A stretch of DNA of 64,000 bases from SIG714 sp964638675 (GCA_964638675.1 CAZXAU010000003.1:1-64000), one strand, 5' to 3'; counted from the first letter of the stretch, positions 42,301 to 50,778 are shown. Notes: generated from the sequence alone by a model not told the origin. Program-made: numbers and translations.

Positions 42301-42988
42301 CTGTTGTGACAACGCCGTCATCCCATGCATGTCCGAGTGCCTTGATGGTTTCGGTCTTGGTATCGCCGCAGTTTGCACAGGTGTATGTCTTCACACCGTT
42401 TTCCGTGCAGGTTGCTTCGGTTGTAACCACGCCGTCGTCCCACTCGTGAGTGCATGAACCGATCGATTCGTCTTCTGCGTATGTAAGTGTCAGAGACTGA
42501 ATACCTACCTGGTTGCTGGTCGAGCTGAATGTGAACTGTACAGCTACAACATCCTCACCGAGATCTTCTGCCGAAAGGGTAAAGGTCTTTGACGTGATAT
42601 CTGTTTTCGTAAAGTTCACGCCATCAGTAGATGTATGCAGGGTTATGGTCTGAGCCTTGGATCCCCACTGCTTACATACAAGCTCAACAGCTGTGATGGT
42701 CTTGCTGCCGTTTACCACGCAAGTAACCGACTGACCCTTGGTAACAGGCATGTTAGTAATTGTTCCGCTCTGCCTGTCTGCACTTTTGAATGTTACTTTT
42801 GCCTCATCGTAATTAACAACATGCTCAATATAGGAAGTTGTCCATGAACTGAATCCATCGATTGCAGTAAAATCAAATGTCACCGACTTGGTTGAAGCCG
42901 ACACATTCAAAAGAACAGCAGTCGTTGACAGCATGATGATCAAAGCGATTGAAACAACAAGCAATAAACTTTTGTTTGCTTTTCTCAT
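39392..42988 (-). CDS. Large secreted surface protein with Cys-motif repeats and InlB-type repeat
   Basis: The signal peptide is about residues 1-32 (MRKANKSLLLVVSIALIIML..NVSAS). A beta-sandwich domain (about 33-170) is followed by two 41-residue repeats, each with a W-D-D-G motif then T-C-T-E-N-G-V and C-A-N-C-G (about 175-260), and a related half repeat ending CENCGEE. The central 600 residues are helical. An InlB_B-type repeat with YVFTGWTDGTNEYG lies near 805-875. The C-terminal about 200 residues include SYSIRTYALNMLNNS and VKYGDSAQNYFG. There is no LPxTG or dockerin, so retention is unclear. It is probably an adhesin or carbohydrate-interacting protein. The 36-residue gene follows at once. 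Confidence 0.8.
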   Translation of the reverse strand: MRKANKSLLLVVSIALIIMLSTTAVLLNVSASTKSVTFDFTAIDGFSSWTTSYIEHVVNYDEAKVTFKSADRQSGTITNMPVTKGQSVTCVVNGSKTITAVELVCKQWGSKAQTITLHTSTDGVNFTKTDITSKTFTLSAEDLGEDVVAVQFTFSSTSNQVGIQSLTLTYAEDESIGSCTHEWDDGVVTTEATCTENGVKTYTCANCGDTKTETIKALGHAWDDGVVTTEPTCTENGVKTYTCANCGETKTSSVASTGHSYVDGVCENCGEEQPPIEGTYASGKYYVTFTYNDVQYYLVKGTNQPTLTTDKEVATLLTVTLVAPETYEITDADGNYLYATNTNNGVRFGTTSSSWIYTEVDGVKYFQYNTTSFTRYLTPYVNNKVPQDMRSYQIGTAKTCPVVTLDLYVPELQKAVAYVDEVAYYDLDEAIAAAKGDLDKALVLVADMDYEIAVDSCITIALAEEAIGHKVTFTSTTLSYKTSATYDGDEYEAYAIYEKDYLFSEIANEINKLGLEGIGASYNGTSFAIIAKNAQSISDIVDSFITETLYDVMAQFIPLVAASDEITFEGVTIYNGIFDVDCLHSIFDLNMVTIETIANAESKTIASFNLTVKGGDTTINTVIDFTLGCSDSDFDSIRNSAKKALNYIEFGYVNGEFVVNADFTTLIDQIYANEIAENGIKAVRDEINAMTIKEFIDSLEGKVLVPEYAENQEMFDDLVKLVNKFADRLENTNYKSNLEATMATLDKDSDGIYNANPTFTKQITSLINKFKATVDEKYSDYADIIDIDAIILNKSFSVKANVTVSVFESYTATFVDADGNVIYTETLLEGEVPTFEAEDPTKEATTEYIYVFTGWTDGTNEYGKDEALAALTADTTYTPVFEEIPTESENEDLKFHHAAVVFESSLSIKFYAEKAILDTYNSFYAKVIFKGEEFIVYGEENGDYYQFVFSGIAAKEMTDELQIVLVGEKSVGGVVVTETSEELSYSIRTYALNMLNNSTTSDQFKTLLVDALSYGTYAQIYFDYNKSDLAIKGLTAEQFGYATQEKPALESNYSYTNRDGEVISFRGASLVFGNTINIKYIIDVSAYEGAIDDVVIKFSYVDANTSEVVEKIVSGVEFTENAAYYACELTGLSARDIRTVITAVICDAEGNELSGTLEYSMLTYIYNKSESGSDVSDLGIAAVKYGDSAQNYFGTVTK

Positions 42989-43027
42989 GATATGTTCTCC
43001 TTTTAAAAAAATTCGGATTTTACTATT

Positions 43028-43044
43028 GAATAGTATAACTATTC
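43028..43044. promoter_or_regulatory. Palindrome in the surface-protein leader
   Basis: GAATAGT-ATA-ACTATTC, about 20 bases after the -10 box: candidate operator or leader hairpin. Confidence 0.45.
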
Positions 43045-43065
43045 ATAATAACACTATTCACAGTG

Positions 43066-43094
43066 ATGATATCATATTTTATCAGTTTTGTCAA
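43066..43094 (-). promoter_or_regulatory. Promoter of the surface-protein/peptide unit
   Basis: TTGACA, 17 bases, TATCAT on the minus strand. The rest of 43095-43284 carries no gene. Confidence 0.8.
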
Positions 43095-43284
43095 GAACAA
43101 ATCGCTCATTCTCCCAAAATCATTTTTCAAATTTTCAATAAAAAAATAGAAAGAATAACATGATCCCCCGACCGTTTTTTTCAAGACTCTCTTTCGGACT
43201 TTTTTATCCGAAATATAATATAAATCCCCCGGTGTCAATTCAGACAACGGAGGAAATATCATATTGTCTTGATTATTCCGGATT

Positions 43285-44400
43285 TCAATTCAACCGCTTC
43301 ATAAAAGCTTCTTTATTGTCCTTAGCCGCCACTGTCGGTCTTCCGAGATCTTCTCTTGCACCTATCGCACACTTAACTTCAATAAGGCTGAGCATATCCG
43401 AGCTTTTCGCTTTTATAAGTTCTTTGTCAAGCTCTTCTGGAGAGCAAACGCAGACAGAGCTTTTATATCCGCACGAGAGGGCAATTGCCGCTATGTCAAT
43501 ATTACCTGCCGCAGTCGGCTGACCGCCTACCGTTTCGTGGCTCGCGTTATTGATCACTATGTGAACAATATTTGATGGGGCCGCACTGCCCATTACCGCC
43601 ATAGAGCCCATATGCATAAGCAGTGCACCGTCGCCGTCGATTATCCAAACCTTTTCATTTTCCTTCCATTTTGCTATGGAAAGAGCGATCGACGATGAGT
43701 GACCCATAGATCCGACAGTAAGAAAATCGTTTTCGTGACCCTCTCCCCGTCTTTCTCTTATCTCAAAAAGCTCACGGCTCGCCTTGCCTGTAGTCGACAC
43801 GATGATATCATTGCCGCTCACTTTTGTTATATGCTCGATAATCTCCTCACGGCGCATCATATTGTCATTACTGTATTTGACCTTTTTGTCAAATGTAAGT
43901 GCATTTTTTCTGACAACGAAAGCCACCTGTCTGCCGCTTGAAAGCTCTGTACGGAATTCGTCCATTACACCTTCAAGCTCATCGGCAGTCGTGTCCTGCG
44001 ACAAAACAAATGAATTTATCTCCATATCGTCAAGCAGCTTCAGTGTCACCTTGCCCTGATATATATGCTGCGGCTCGTCATGAACTCCCGGTTCTCCACG
44101 CCAGCCTACAACAAAAATACACGGTATTCCGTAGACCTCACGGTTCATCAGTGAGGCTACGGGATTGATTACATTTCCCTCACCGGAATTTTGCATATAT
44201 ACCACCGGCACTTTACCTGTGGCAAGGTGGTACCCTGCCGCAAGTGCCGTAGCATTTCCTTCGTTTGCGGCGATAAAATGGTGTTTATTGTCAACGCCGT
44301 ATTCAGCCATCAGATAATTGCAGAGCGATTTCAGCTGTGAATCGGGAACTCCGGCATAGAATTCAGCGCCGAGTATTTTTATAAATTCTCTTACATCCAT
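43285..44400 (-). CDS. aepY: Phosphonopyruvate decarboxylase
   Basis: A thiamine-diphosphate enzyme turning phosphonopyruvate into phosphonoacetaldehyde, the step that makes phosphonate formation irreversible. Visible features are AGVPDSQLKSLCNYLM at the N-terminus, the conserved Glu region FIAANEGNATALAAGYHLAT, YMQNSGEGNVINP, and the TPP motif GDGALLMHMG..NIVHIVINN. The length of 371 is normal. It follows the PEP mutase gene by 42 bases. No aminotransferase or other third-step gene is adjacent. Confidence 0.92.
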   Translation of the reverse strand: MDVREFIKILGAEFYAGVPDSQLKSLCNYLMAEYGVDNKHHFIAANEGNATALAAGYHLATGKVPVVYMQNSGEGNVINPVASLMNREVYGIPCIFVVGWRGEPGVHDEPQHIYQGKVTLKLLDDMEINSFVLSQDTTADELEGVMDEFRTELSSGRQVAFVVRKNALTFDKKVKYSNDNMMRREEIIEHITKVSGNDIIVSTTGKASRELFEIRERRGEGHENDFLTVGSMGHSSSIALSIAKWKENEKVWIIDGDGALLMHMGSMAVMGSAAPSNIVHIVINNASHETVGGQPTAAGNIDIAAIALSCGYKSSVCVCSPEELDKELIKAKSSDMLSLIEVKCAIGAREDLGRPTVAAKDNKEAFMKRLN

Positions 44401-44442
44401 AAGTTTTCTACCTTATATATATTGCATATTGCTTCATACTTA

Positions 44443-45738
44443 TCACAGCTCATCGATAAGAGTAATTATACTCTTTATCGACATGAGCCGATCGTCAACT
44501 TCTTTTGCCCTGTGATAACGCAATATATCCATTGCGGTCTGCTGCATGGCAGGAAATGCACTTCTTGTAAGCTGATTGGCATAAATTACGATATTTGCAC
44601 CGTGCATTGCAAGTTCCTCTTCGGTGACCGTGTTGAATGATGAAGGAACTATAACGATAGGTGTTTTGCTGTCATGCTGACGGAACTTATCACAGAATTC
44701 GAGAATTTCGGCAGGGTCTTTTTTGCGGCTGTGTATCATGATTCCGTCCGCACCTGCTCCGACATATGCAAATGCCCTTGTCAGTGCGTCATCCATTCCC
44801 TGTTCAAGAATCAGGCTTTCTATTCTTGCAATGATCATAAAATCATCTGTAAGCTGAACCTTTTTTCCTGCACTGATCTTCATGCAGAAGTTTTCTATAC
44901 TGTCCTGTGTCTGCTTGACCTCGGTTCCGAAAAGACTGTTCTTTTTAAGTCCTGTCTTGTCCTCGATTATTACAGCCGAAACTCCCATGCGTTCAAGAGT
45001 GCGAACCGTGTATACAAAATGCTCCGTAAGTCCGCCTGTGTCACCGTCGAAAATTATAGGCTTTGTAGTGACCTCCATAATGTCGTCGATTGTACGGAAA
45101 CGCGAGGTCATATCAACAAGCTCGATATCCGGCTTGCCTTTGGCAGTCGAATCACAGAGCGATGATATCCACATAGCGTCGAATTGATCAAGCTTTCCGT
45201 CATGTTCAACGACCGTTTTTTCGGCAATAAGACCGGTAAGTCCGCTGTGTGCCTCGATCGTCTTTACTATAGGACACATCTCTATAAGCTGACGCAGGCG
45301 TTTTCTGCGATATTCGGGCATTGCAAGCTTTTCCTTGAGCTGAAGATCAATTTTCTTTGCATTTTCGCTATATGTGTAAGGCGGTTCAACAAGCTCTCCG
45401 CCGTATGCCGAAAGCTGTCTTATTACACTTTCTCTGATTGCCGACTCAGGGCCTGCCTTCCAGTTGTCACCGTGTACTATATAATCTGGTCTGAGCGAAG
45501 TAATGATATCCTCATACATCGCACTTTCCTGAACAACTACATTTTCAACGCCTTCAATACTCTTGTAGAGCCTGATCCTCTCTTCAAGAGTCACTGTCGG
45601 AAATTTGTTATATCTTATCAGTGCTTTATCGCTGAGTGCTCCGACCGTAACACTTCCGAGCTTGCACGCTTCCTTTATGATATTAAGATGACCTTCGTGT
45701 ATAACATCGGTACAAAAGCAGGTGTATACTTTTTTCAT
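44443..45738 (-). CDS. aepX: Nucleotidyltransferase-phosphoenolpyruvate mutase fusion
   Basis: Residues 1-135 are a cytidylyltransferase-like domain with HxGH (HEGHL) and a later HGDNWKAG. Residues about 145-431 are PEP phosphomutase, with the signature EDKTGLKKNSLFG and the Asp-rich FDGDTGG. The mutase forms the C-P bond of phosphonopyruvate. The fused transferase could activate a phosphonate as its CMP ester for attachment to glycan or lipid, as in known bifunctional versions. It is driven by a consensus promoter 200 bases upstream and precedes aepY. Confidence 0.92.
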   Translation of the reverse strand: MKKVYTCFCTDVIHEGHLNIIKEACKLGSVTVGALSDKALIRYNKFPTVTLEERIRLYKSIEGVENVVVQESAMYEDIITSLRPDYIVHGDNWKAGPESAIRESVIRQLSAYGGELVEPPYTYSENAKKIDLQLKEKLAMPEYRRKRLRQLIEMCPIVKTIEAHSGLTGLIAEKTVVEHDGKLDQFDAMWISSLCDSTAKGKPDIELVDMTSRFRTIDDIMEVTTKPIIFDGDTGGLTEHFVYTVRTLERMGVSAVIIEDKTGLKKNSLFGTEVKQTQDSIENFCMKISAGKKVQLTDDFMIIARIESLILEQGMDDALTRAFAYVGAGADGIMIHSRKKDPAEILEFCDKFRQHDSKTPIVIVPSSFNTVTEEELAMHGANIVIYANQLTRSAFPAMQQTAMDILRYHRAKEVDDRLMSIKSIITLIDEL

Positions 45739-45936
45739 TGCTTCCTCTCACTTTTCCCTAATCTTGTTCTTATCAATAATAAATATTAGACTGCTGTTCA
45801 ATTTTATCTGATTCTTATATAATGCACAATGCAGTTTCTGACTTGAACATCTGCTATTATAACATAAAGCCAACGAAGTTGGCGTCCCTGAAAGGGTTTT
45901 GTTCAAATAAACACTTCATTGATCCGTATTGTGTTT

Positions 45937-45965
45937 ATTATAACATACACGCATAGAATTGTCAA
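45937..45965 (-). promoter_or_regulatory. Consensus promoter of aepXY
   Basis: TTGACA, 17 bases, TATAAT: perfect boxes. The 200-base leader holds a GCCAAC/GTTGGC hairpin (about 45871-45885) and a second TATAAT near 45860. Confidence 0.85.
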
Positions 45966-46012
45966 TATATCAGACCGTTTTTATCGCCGATTTAAGATTT
46001 TAAACCTGAATT

Positions 46013-46039
46013 CAAAAAATCCCCACACCGTGGGGATTT
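46013..46039 (-). terminator. Terminator of the LytTR/LiaF-like operon
   Basis: AAATCCCCAC-ACC-GTGGGGATTT followed by a T tract on the minus strand, 8 bases past the stop. Confidence 0.85.
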
Positions 46040-46046
46040 GGACACA

Positions 46047-46724
46047 TCATTCAAAAACAACTTTTATATCTCCGACGACATCTCTCACATTGAGGGTCAG
46101 CTTTTTTTCGTATACTCCATCTTTCTGCCGCGGAATCCTGATCCTCCCGACTTTATCCCGCACATCGGTTTTGATCAGCCATTCTTTAGGTACGTGAACG
46201 GTAACTTTTCCCAACACATCGCGTATTTCTATTTCGCCGTCGCCGCTGTAGGCTTCCTTATTGACAAAATACACACTGACATCTCCGACAATATCCCTCA
46301 TATTTGCATCCGAAAGATCAGCTGCGTCAAAATAGATCGTAGAAGTTCCTAATTTATTTGAGTGACCGTCCCAAAATATACCGCCTTCCCTCGGCAACAG
46401 TAATTTTAATCCTATACTAAGCAGTATCGCTACAACAATTACCTTCCAATTGGAGATAATGTTTCCTCCCTCTATTCCGAGAAAATAAGCGAGAGTGCTT
46501 TCAATTGAAAAGAAAAATAAAGCGAGGGGAATAAAAATTCGTGTGATTTTAAATCTGAAAAGCTCGTATAAGAACCAGCTTAAGGTGATCAAAGCGGCGA
46601 AAAGCTTAAACGGAGTCAAACCATAGCTCCCGAAAGAAAAGAGCTTAAGTCCGTCGATCAGAAGCAGAATCGCTCCTATTACAATTACAATTCCCCAAAA
46701 AATACTTTTACCTGTCTTTTTCAT
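46047..46724 (-). CDS. LiaF-like membrane protein
   Basis: Four hydrophobic segments (about residues 10-115) precede a beta-helical soluble domain with repeated IRDVxGxV units: MRDIVGDVSVYF, IEIRDVLGKVTVHVP, VRDKVGRIRIP, LNVRDVVGDIKVVFE. This is the cell-wall-active-antibiotic response (LiaF C-terminal) pattern. LiaF proteins restrain envelope-stress signalling. It follows the LytTR gene by 31 bases, so here the partner regulator is LytTR rather than a LiaRS kinase pair. A role in sensing membrane stress is inferred. Confidence 0.82.
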   Translation of the reverse strand: MKKTGKSIFWGIVIVIGAILLLIDGLKLFSFGSYGLTPFKLFAALITLSWFLYELFRFKITRIFIPLALFFFSIESTLAYFLGIEGGNIISNWKVIVVAILLSIGLKLLLPREGGIFWDGHSNKLGTSTIYFDAADLSDANMRDIVGDVSVYFVNKEAYSGDGEIEIRDVLGKVTVHVPKEWLIKTDVRDKVGRIRIPRQKDGVYEKKLTLNVRDVVGDIKVVFE

Positions 46725-46755
46725 TTTCTGTTCGTTCCTTTCAATAATTAAAATT

Positions 46756-47217
46756 TTATATTTTTTTCAATCTTATCTCTTCGATTCTGTCTCTTACGCT
46801 GTGATAATACATTCTTGACAAAACCGCTTTTTTCTTACTGCTCGAGAATTCAACATCGCTCACACCGGTAAGTGATTTGACTATTGCCGATATCTTCATT
46901 ATATTTACTATACTTGATTTGGACGCTCTGACAAAATAATTCGGAAGGATCGACTCAAGCTCGAAAAGCTTTTCACGAGCTTCAAAGCAATCAGTTGCAG
47001 TATGGGCATATACCTTGTTTCCTCCCGTTTCAAAAAAGAGAATTTCTTTTGTCGGAACAAATATCTCCCTCGAACCGTCAAGCAGTGCGATCTCCTCTGA
47101 CATACCTATCAGCCGTGTTATATCACTGCACAGCCGTGTCATATCGTCAGACATGCTTTTTGCCGATATTACGATCTCTTCTTCGGCATCGGGATTGATC
47201 AGCACTCTCAATCTCAT
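46756..47217 (-). CDS. LytTR-family DNA-binding regulator
   Basis: The start at 47217 (MRLRVLINPDAEEEIVISAK) has GGAGG 9 bases upstream. The C-terminal about 100 residues are a LytTR domain: EIFVPTKEILFFETGGNKVY, ARSKSSIVNI-like residues in VRASKSSIVNIMKISAIVKS, and a basic end. There is no receiver domain, so it is controlled by its membrane partner or by amount. Two ACCACT direct repeats just upstream of the -35 box fit LytTR autoregulation. A relic of this gene start lies at 18547-18770. Confidence 0.85.
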   Translation of the reverse strand: MRLRVLINPDAEEEIVISAKSMSDDMTRLCSDITRLIGMSEEIALLDGSREIFVPTKEILFFETGGNKVYAHTATDCFEAREKLFELESILPNYFVRASKSSIVNIMKISAIVKSLTGVSDVEFSSSKKKAVLSRMYYHSVRDRIEEIRLKKI

Positions 47218-47276
47218 CTGCTTTTTCCTCCGATCCGTCATTTTTCGTCATTTTTGACTTTTCTCTTGACAAATGC

Positions 47277-47345
47277 ATTATATATCATTCAGTCGTTTTT
47301 GTAAATAGCTTTTTAGCGAGTGGTAGATTTTTGAGGGTAAGTGGT
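47277..47345 (-). promoter_or_regulatory. LytTR promoter with direct-repeat operator
   Basis: TTTACA-17-TATAAT (47305-47277). Upstream are ACCACTCGC (47324-47316) and ACCACTTAC (47345-47337), 9-mers with a 21-base period, the spacing typical of LytTR dimers. Confidence 0.7.
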
Positions 47346-47466
47346 TGATTTTGAAGATATGAATCAAATCTATCTTTAAAACTGTACTATATCCTTATAA
47401 TTTTTCGGCCTCATATCTTGACATATTATCATATTTATGATATAATACACAATGCAAATTTTAAAT

Positions 47467-47580
47467 AGGTCATCGGAGGACAGTACACCGTAGTGTAGGG
47501 GATCGTAAGCAAACGCTTGCAGGCCGCCTGTCGGATAAGATGTCGAGTGAGCTCGGTATTGTTATACCGGGTATTTTTTA
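47467..47580 (+). ncRNA. Structured leader with terminator upstream of the MATE exporter (riboswitch candidate)
   Basis: GACAG (47479) pairs with CTGTC (47528), enclosing two hairpins: TACAC-CGTA-GTGTA and GTAAGC-AAAC-GCTTGC. Downstream is a strong terminator, CTCGGTAT-TGTT-ATACCGGG then TATTTTTTA (47552-47580), 39 bases before the start codon. The layout is that of a ligand- or ribosome-controlled attenuator. I could not match it to a known class. Confidence 0.6.
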
Positions 47581-47618
47581 TTTATCGAAGATTTTTAGGA
47601 ATATCCCACGGAGGAAAA

Positions 47619-48953
47619 ATGAAAATTCAACTTTCAGAGCACTTTACTTATCGAAAACTTCTAAAATTCACCCTTCCTTCTATCACAATGATGATATTCA
47701 CATCTATTTACCTTGTGGTAGACGGATTCTTTGTGTCAAATTTCGCAGGCAAAACGCCATTTAAAGCCGTCAATCTGATCATGCCCGTTCTGATGATATT
47801 GAGCACGATCGGATTCGTGTTCGGCACAGGCGGCAGTGCCCTCGTCGCGAAAACCTACGGAGAAGGCAATAAGGAAAAAGCAAACCGCTATTTTTCTCTT
47901 TTAGTCTATTCGGCTTTTCTGATCGGCGTACTGCTTGCCGTCATCAGTTTTATTTTTATCCGCCCCATTGCATCACTGCTGGGTGCTGACGGAGAGACGC
48001 TTGATAATTGTGTTTTATATGCACGGATCATCATTTCCGCTCTGCCGTTTTCTCTTCTTCAGGTCATGTTTCAAAGTTTTTTTGTGACGGCAGAGAGACC
48101 GAATCTCGGTCTTGCCGTTACGGTTTCGGCAGGTCTGACTAATATGGTATTAGATGCGGTACTTGTGACCCTTTTGCCGCAGGAATACAAGCTTGTTGGA
48201 GCGGCAATCGCTACAGTCATAGCACAGATTGTGGGCGGCAGCGTTCCTCTCATTTATTTTTTAAGAAAGAACAGCAGTATTTTAAGACTTGGCAAGACGG
48301 CATATGATGGCAGTGCACTGCTCAAAGCCTGCACAAACGGCTCATCTGAGTTTATGGCTAATATTTCCATGAGCCTGGTCGGTATATTGTATAATCTTCA
48401 GCTTATGAAATATGAACCGGACAACGGCGTTGCGGCTTACGGTGTCATGATGTATGTCAGCATGATATTTTCTGCCGCTTTTATGGGCTACTCTATGGGA
48501 TCTGCACCGATCGTAAGCTACAATTACGGTGCACAGAATTACAGCGAGCTAAAAGGACTTCTCCGCAAAAGCCTGTTTCTGATGGGAGTCTTCGGAATTG
48601 CAATGTTAGGATCAGCAGAGCTTTTAGCCCTACCGATTTCAAAGTTTTTTGTAGGGTACGATGACGGACTTCTTAAACTGACAGTCTCGGGTTTCTCTAT
48701 TTTTGCACTATGCTTTATGTTTATGGGATACGGAATTTATATATCAAGCTTCTTCACCGCTTTGAATGATGGACTGACATCTGCACTGATAGCCTTTCTT
48801 CGTACACTTGTATTTCAAAGTGCAACAATAATAATTTTACCTTTGATCTGGGAAATTGACGGCGTATGGATCTCTGTTGTGTTAGCGGAATTTATGTCGC
48901 TCCTACTCGGCACGGCATTCCTGATTGCAAAAAAGAAGAAGTATCGCTACTGA
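47619..48953 (+). CDS. MATE-family multidrug exporter (MepA-like)
   Basis: This 444-residue exporter has about 12 transmembrane helices in two homologous halves. The N-terminal half opens LLKFTLPSITMMIFTSIYLV, VDGFFVSNFAG; the middle has GTGGSALVAKTYGEGNKEKA, a usual MATE loop, and FMGYSMGSAPIVSYNYGAQN in the second half. It expels cations or drugs using Na+ or H+ gradients. The start at 47619 has GGAGG immediately ahead. Control is probably by the attenuator-like leader. Confidence 0.92.
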   Translation: MKIQLSEHFTYRKLLKFTLPSITMMIFTSIYLVVDGFFVSNFAGKTPFKAVNLIMPVLMILSTIGFVFGTGGSALVAKTYGEGNKEKANRYFSLLVYSAFLIGVLLAVISFIFIRPIASLLGADGETLDNCVLYARIIISALPFSLLQVMFQSFFVTAERPNLGLAVTVSAGLTNMVLDAVLVTLLPQEYKLVGAAIATVIAQIVGGSVPLIYFLRKNSSILRLGKTAYDGSALLKACTNGSSEFMANISMSLVGILYNLQLMKYEPDNGVAAYGVMMYVSMIFSAAFMGYSMGSAPIVSYNYGAQNYSELKGLLRKSLFLMGVFGIAMLGSAELLALPISKFFVGYDDGLLKLTVSGFSIFALCFMFMGYGIYISSFFTALNDGLTSALIAFLRTLVFQSATIIILPLIWEIDGVWISVVLAEFMSLLLGTAFLIAKKKKYRY

Positions 48954-49015
48954 TGGAAAATTGAAACAGAATTAGTGTACATATTGCTCTGAATATAAAT
49001 ATACTGAAGATGAAA

Positions 49016-49041
49016 AGGGGCACCGCTGAAGCGGTGCCCCT
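49016..49041. terminator. Strong GC hairpin between convergent genes
   Basis: AGGGGCACCGC-TGAA-GCGGTGCCCCT, 11 bp. It lies between the MATE and vWA genes; T tracts are short on both sides. Confidence 0.6.
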
Positions 49042-49165
49042 CACGTCGTAGATGGGATCTATATCATTTTTTGATTCATTTTGCCATTGGTGCATCCTAT
49101 TGGTGTCGTGAATCTTTCCTAACCGGAATGCTCACACACCCTGACTGCCTTTCTGCAATTATAAT

Positions 49166-50608
49166 TCATTTATTTCCGATCTCACCGTGACAATTGCACG
49201 GCTCGGAGCTGTTTACACTGACGCTTAACTCATCCGTAACTGTATCACAACAGCATTCGTAGTCATAATCTACGTAGTTTGCGATAAGTCTTGTTCTGAA
49301 TCTTCGTTCATTGCAGATGGATAATACACTTCCCGATACGTCCAGATCCTCGGGAAGCACGAATTTGATACAACGAACCGTCACATCACGGCAGCTCTCC
49401 ATTGTGTGAGCGGGAATTGTCATGGTCTTCATACCCCTCTTGTATTCAACTCCGAGAGTGTCCAGTTCGTTAAGCATTACAGCCAACGCAACACGTCTGT
49501 TAGGACAGACGTTTCTCAAAGTCACATCGATCTGAACGATACGTCCAATCGAATCCATCACAAGATCGCCGGCATCAAATTCGATCGTATCCGTACAGCC
49601 ATCAACCGTCAGATCGACCGCCACGGGACAGCCCTCAGGACAGACGTCAACGCCGCAAACGATCTCAATGGTAGGAGACGGGAATGTGACAATATTGTCC
49701 TCAGTATCGCTGTAGCTGATGCTTTCATTGACCTCTACACTTCCCTCACAAGGACCGATATGTGTGACGGTAAATTCAAATGTCGCACCCTCGCTCGCAG
49801 TAACACCGAGTTCGTCGATCGTCCATGTCACTGTGTTTGTTCCGATCGTGGCAGCCGTTCCCTTTGAAGGAGAGGATATCGACTTGATCCGGAAGCAGGG
49901 AGCTACAGTGTCTGTGATCACTATATCAGTCGCACCGGTCTTGGAAATATTTCTTGCAAGATCCTTGAACAATTCTTCAAGTGCGGTATCATCGGGTGCG
50001 ATTGCAACATATGCCGAATCGGGATCGGAGCTCCATGCATTGAGCGCCGCCTGATCGATGCCTCCGTTGCCCGAAAGCCCGATACAGTATATAATTACGC
50101 CCTGCGATTTCGCAAGTGTTGCCACTGTGTTGGGATCGCCCCCGGCGGTAGTCACTCCGTCGGTAAACATGACCATGACTTTGGCATTGGTCGAGGCAGG
50201 ATCAAATAATTCGAGTGCCTTTTCAAAGGCATCGGCATGGTTAGTAAAGCCGTCCGAGGACAGTGCGTCCACCGCATTTTTCAGATCGCTGACCGAAGTG
50301 ATAAGCTGTGTGTTCTGTGTGGCGGTCGTGGCAAAGCTGACAATGCCGATACGGCTTCCGAGTCCGATCTGTCCGTCCTGCGTGCCGTCGGTCGCTTCAT
50401 CAATGATATCGATGAAGGCATTCGCCCCGCTTTTCAGATTGGCAAGAGGTTCACCTGCCATACTGCCCGAACGGTCGAGTATCAGTACGATGTCGGTAGG
50501 ATTCGTCCTGATATCGGGAGCCGCCGTCAGAGATAATTTTATTTTGAAGGAGTCACCGCAGTTGATCTGCCTTACATTGACCTCCTTATTTGAGTTTGTT
50601 ACACCCAT
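49166..50608 (-). CDS. vWA-domain protein with Cys-rich C-terminus
   Basis: Residues about 38-225 are a von Willebrand A domain with a complete MIDAS: DRSGSM, a Thr in GFTNH, and FTDG. A DUF11-like beta domain follows (ITDTVAPCFRIKSISS). The last 150 residues are rich in paired Cys (CGVDVCPEGCP, YECCCDTV, CNCHG), so they could be metal-bound or crosslinked. There is no signal peptide, unusual for a vWA/DUF11 layout; it may act inside the cell, in spores, or leave by another route. GGAAA precedes the start. Confidence 0.8.
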   Translation of the reverse strand: MGVTNSNKEVNVRQINCGDSFKIKLSLTAAPDIRTNPTDIVLILDRSGSMAGEPLANLKSGANAFIDIIDEATDGTQDGQIGLGSRIGIVSFATTATQNTQLITSVSDLKNAVDALSSDGFTNHADAFEKALELFDPASTNAKVMVMFTDGVTTAGGDPNTVATLAKSQGVIIYCIGLSGNGGIDQAALNAWSSDPDSAYVAIAPDDTALEELFKDLARNISKTGATDIVITDTVAPCFRIKSISSPSKGTAATIGTNTVTWTIDELGVTASEGATFEFTVTHIGPCEGSVEVNESISYSDTEDNIVTFPSPTIEIVCGVDVCPEGCPVAVDLTVDGCTDTIEFDAGDLVMDSIGRIVQIDVTLRNVCPNRRVALAVMLNELDTLGVEYKRGMKTMTIPAHTMESCRDVTVRCIKFVLPEDLDVSGSVLSICNERRFRTRLIANYVDYDYECCCDTVTDELSVSVNSSEPCNCHGEIGNK

Positions 50609-50778
50609 ATTAATATTTCATTTCCTTTCCGAGCCCTATAGTATGTGGGACTCTTTACATTATATGTCGAAAGGAGACGAACGGTGTAATCTAATATGGG
50701 ATTTTATGAGCTTTTCATTCATCAGTCTCACATCTTTTGTGACACTGCAAAAAAATCCTAAGAATTTACAATAACATC

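Noticed and set aside
42104..42457. Cysteine-rich plus-strand frame opposite the surface protein
   Set aside because: It is the antisense of the two 41-residue Cys-motif repeats and has no gene signals.
47467..47580. Assigning the MATE leader to the guanidine, fluoride, ZTP or manganese riboswitch classes
   Set aside because: The conserved core strings of those classes are not present, so I report only a structured leader.
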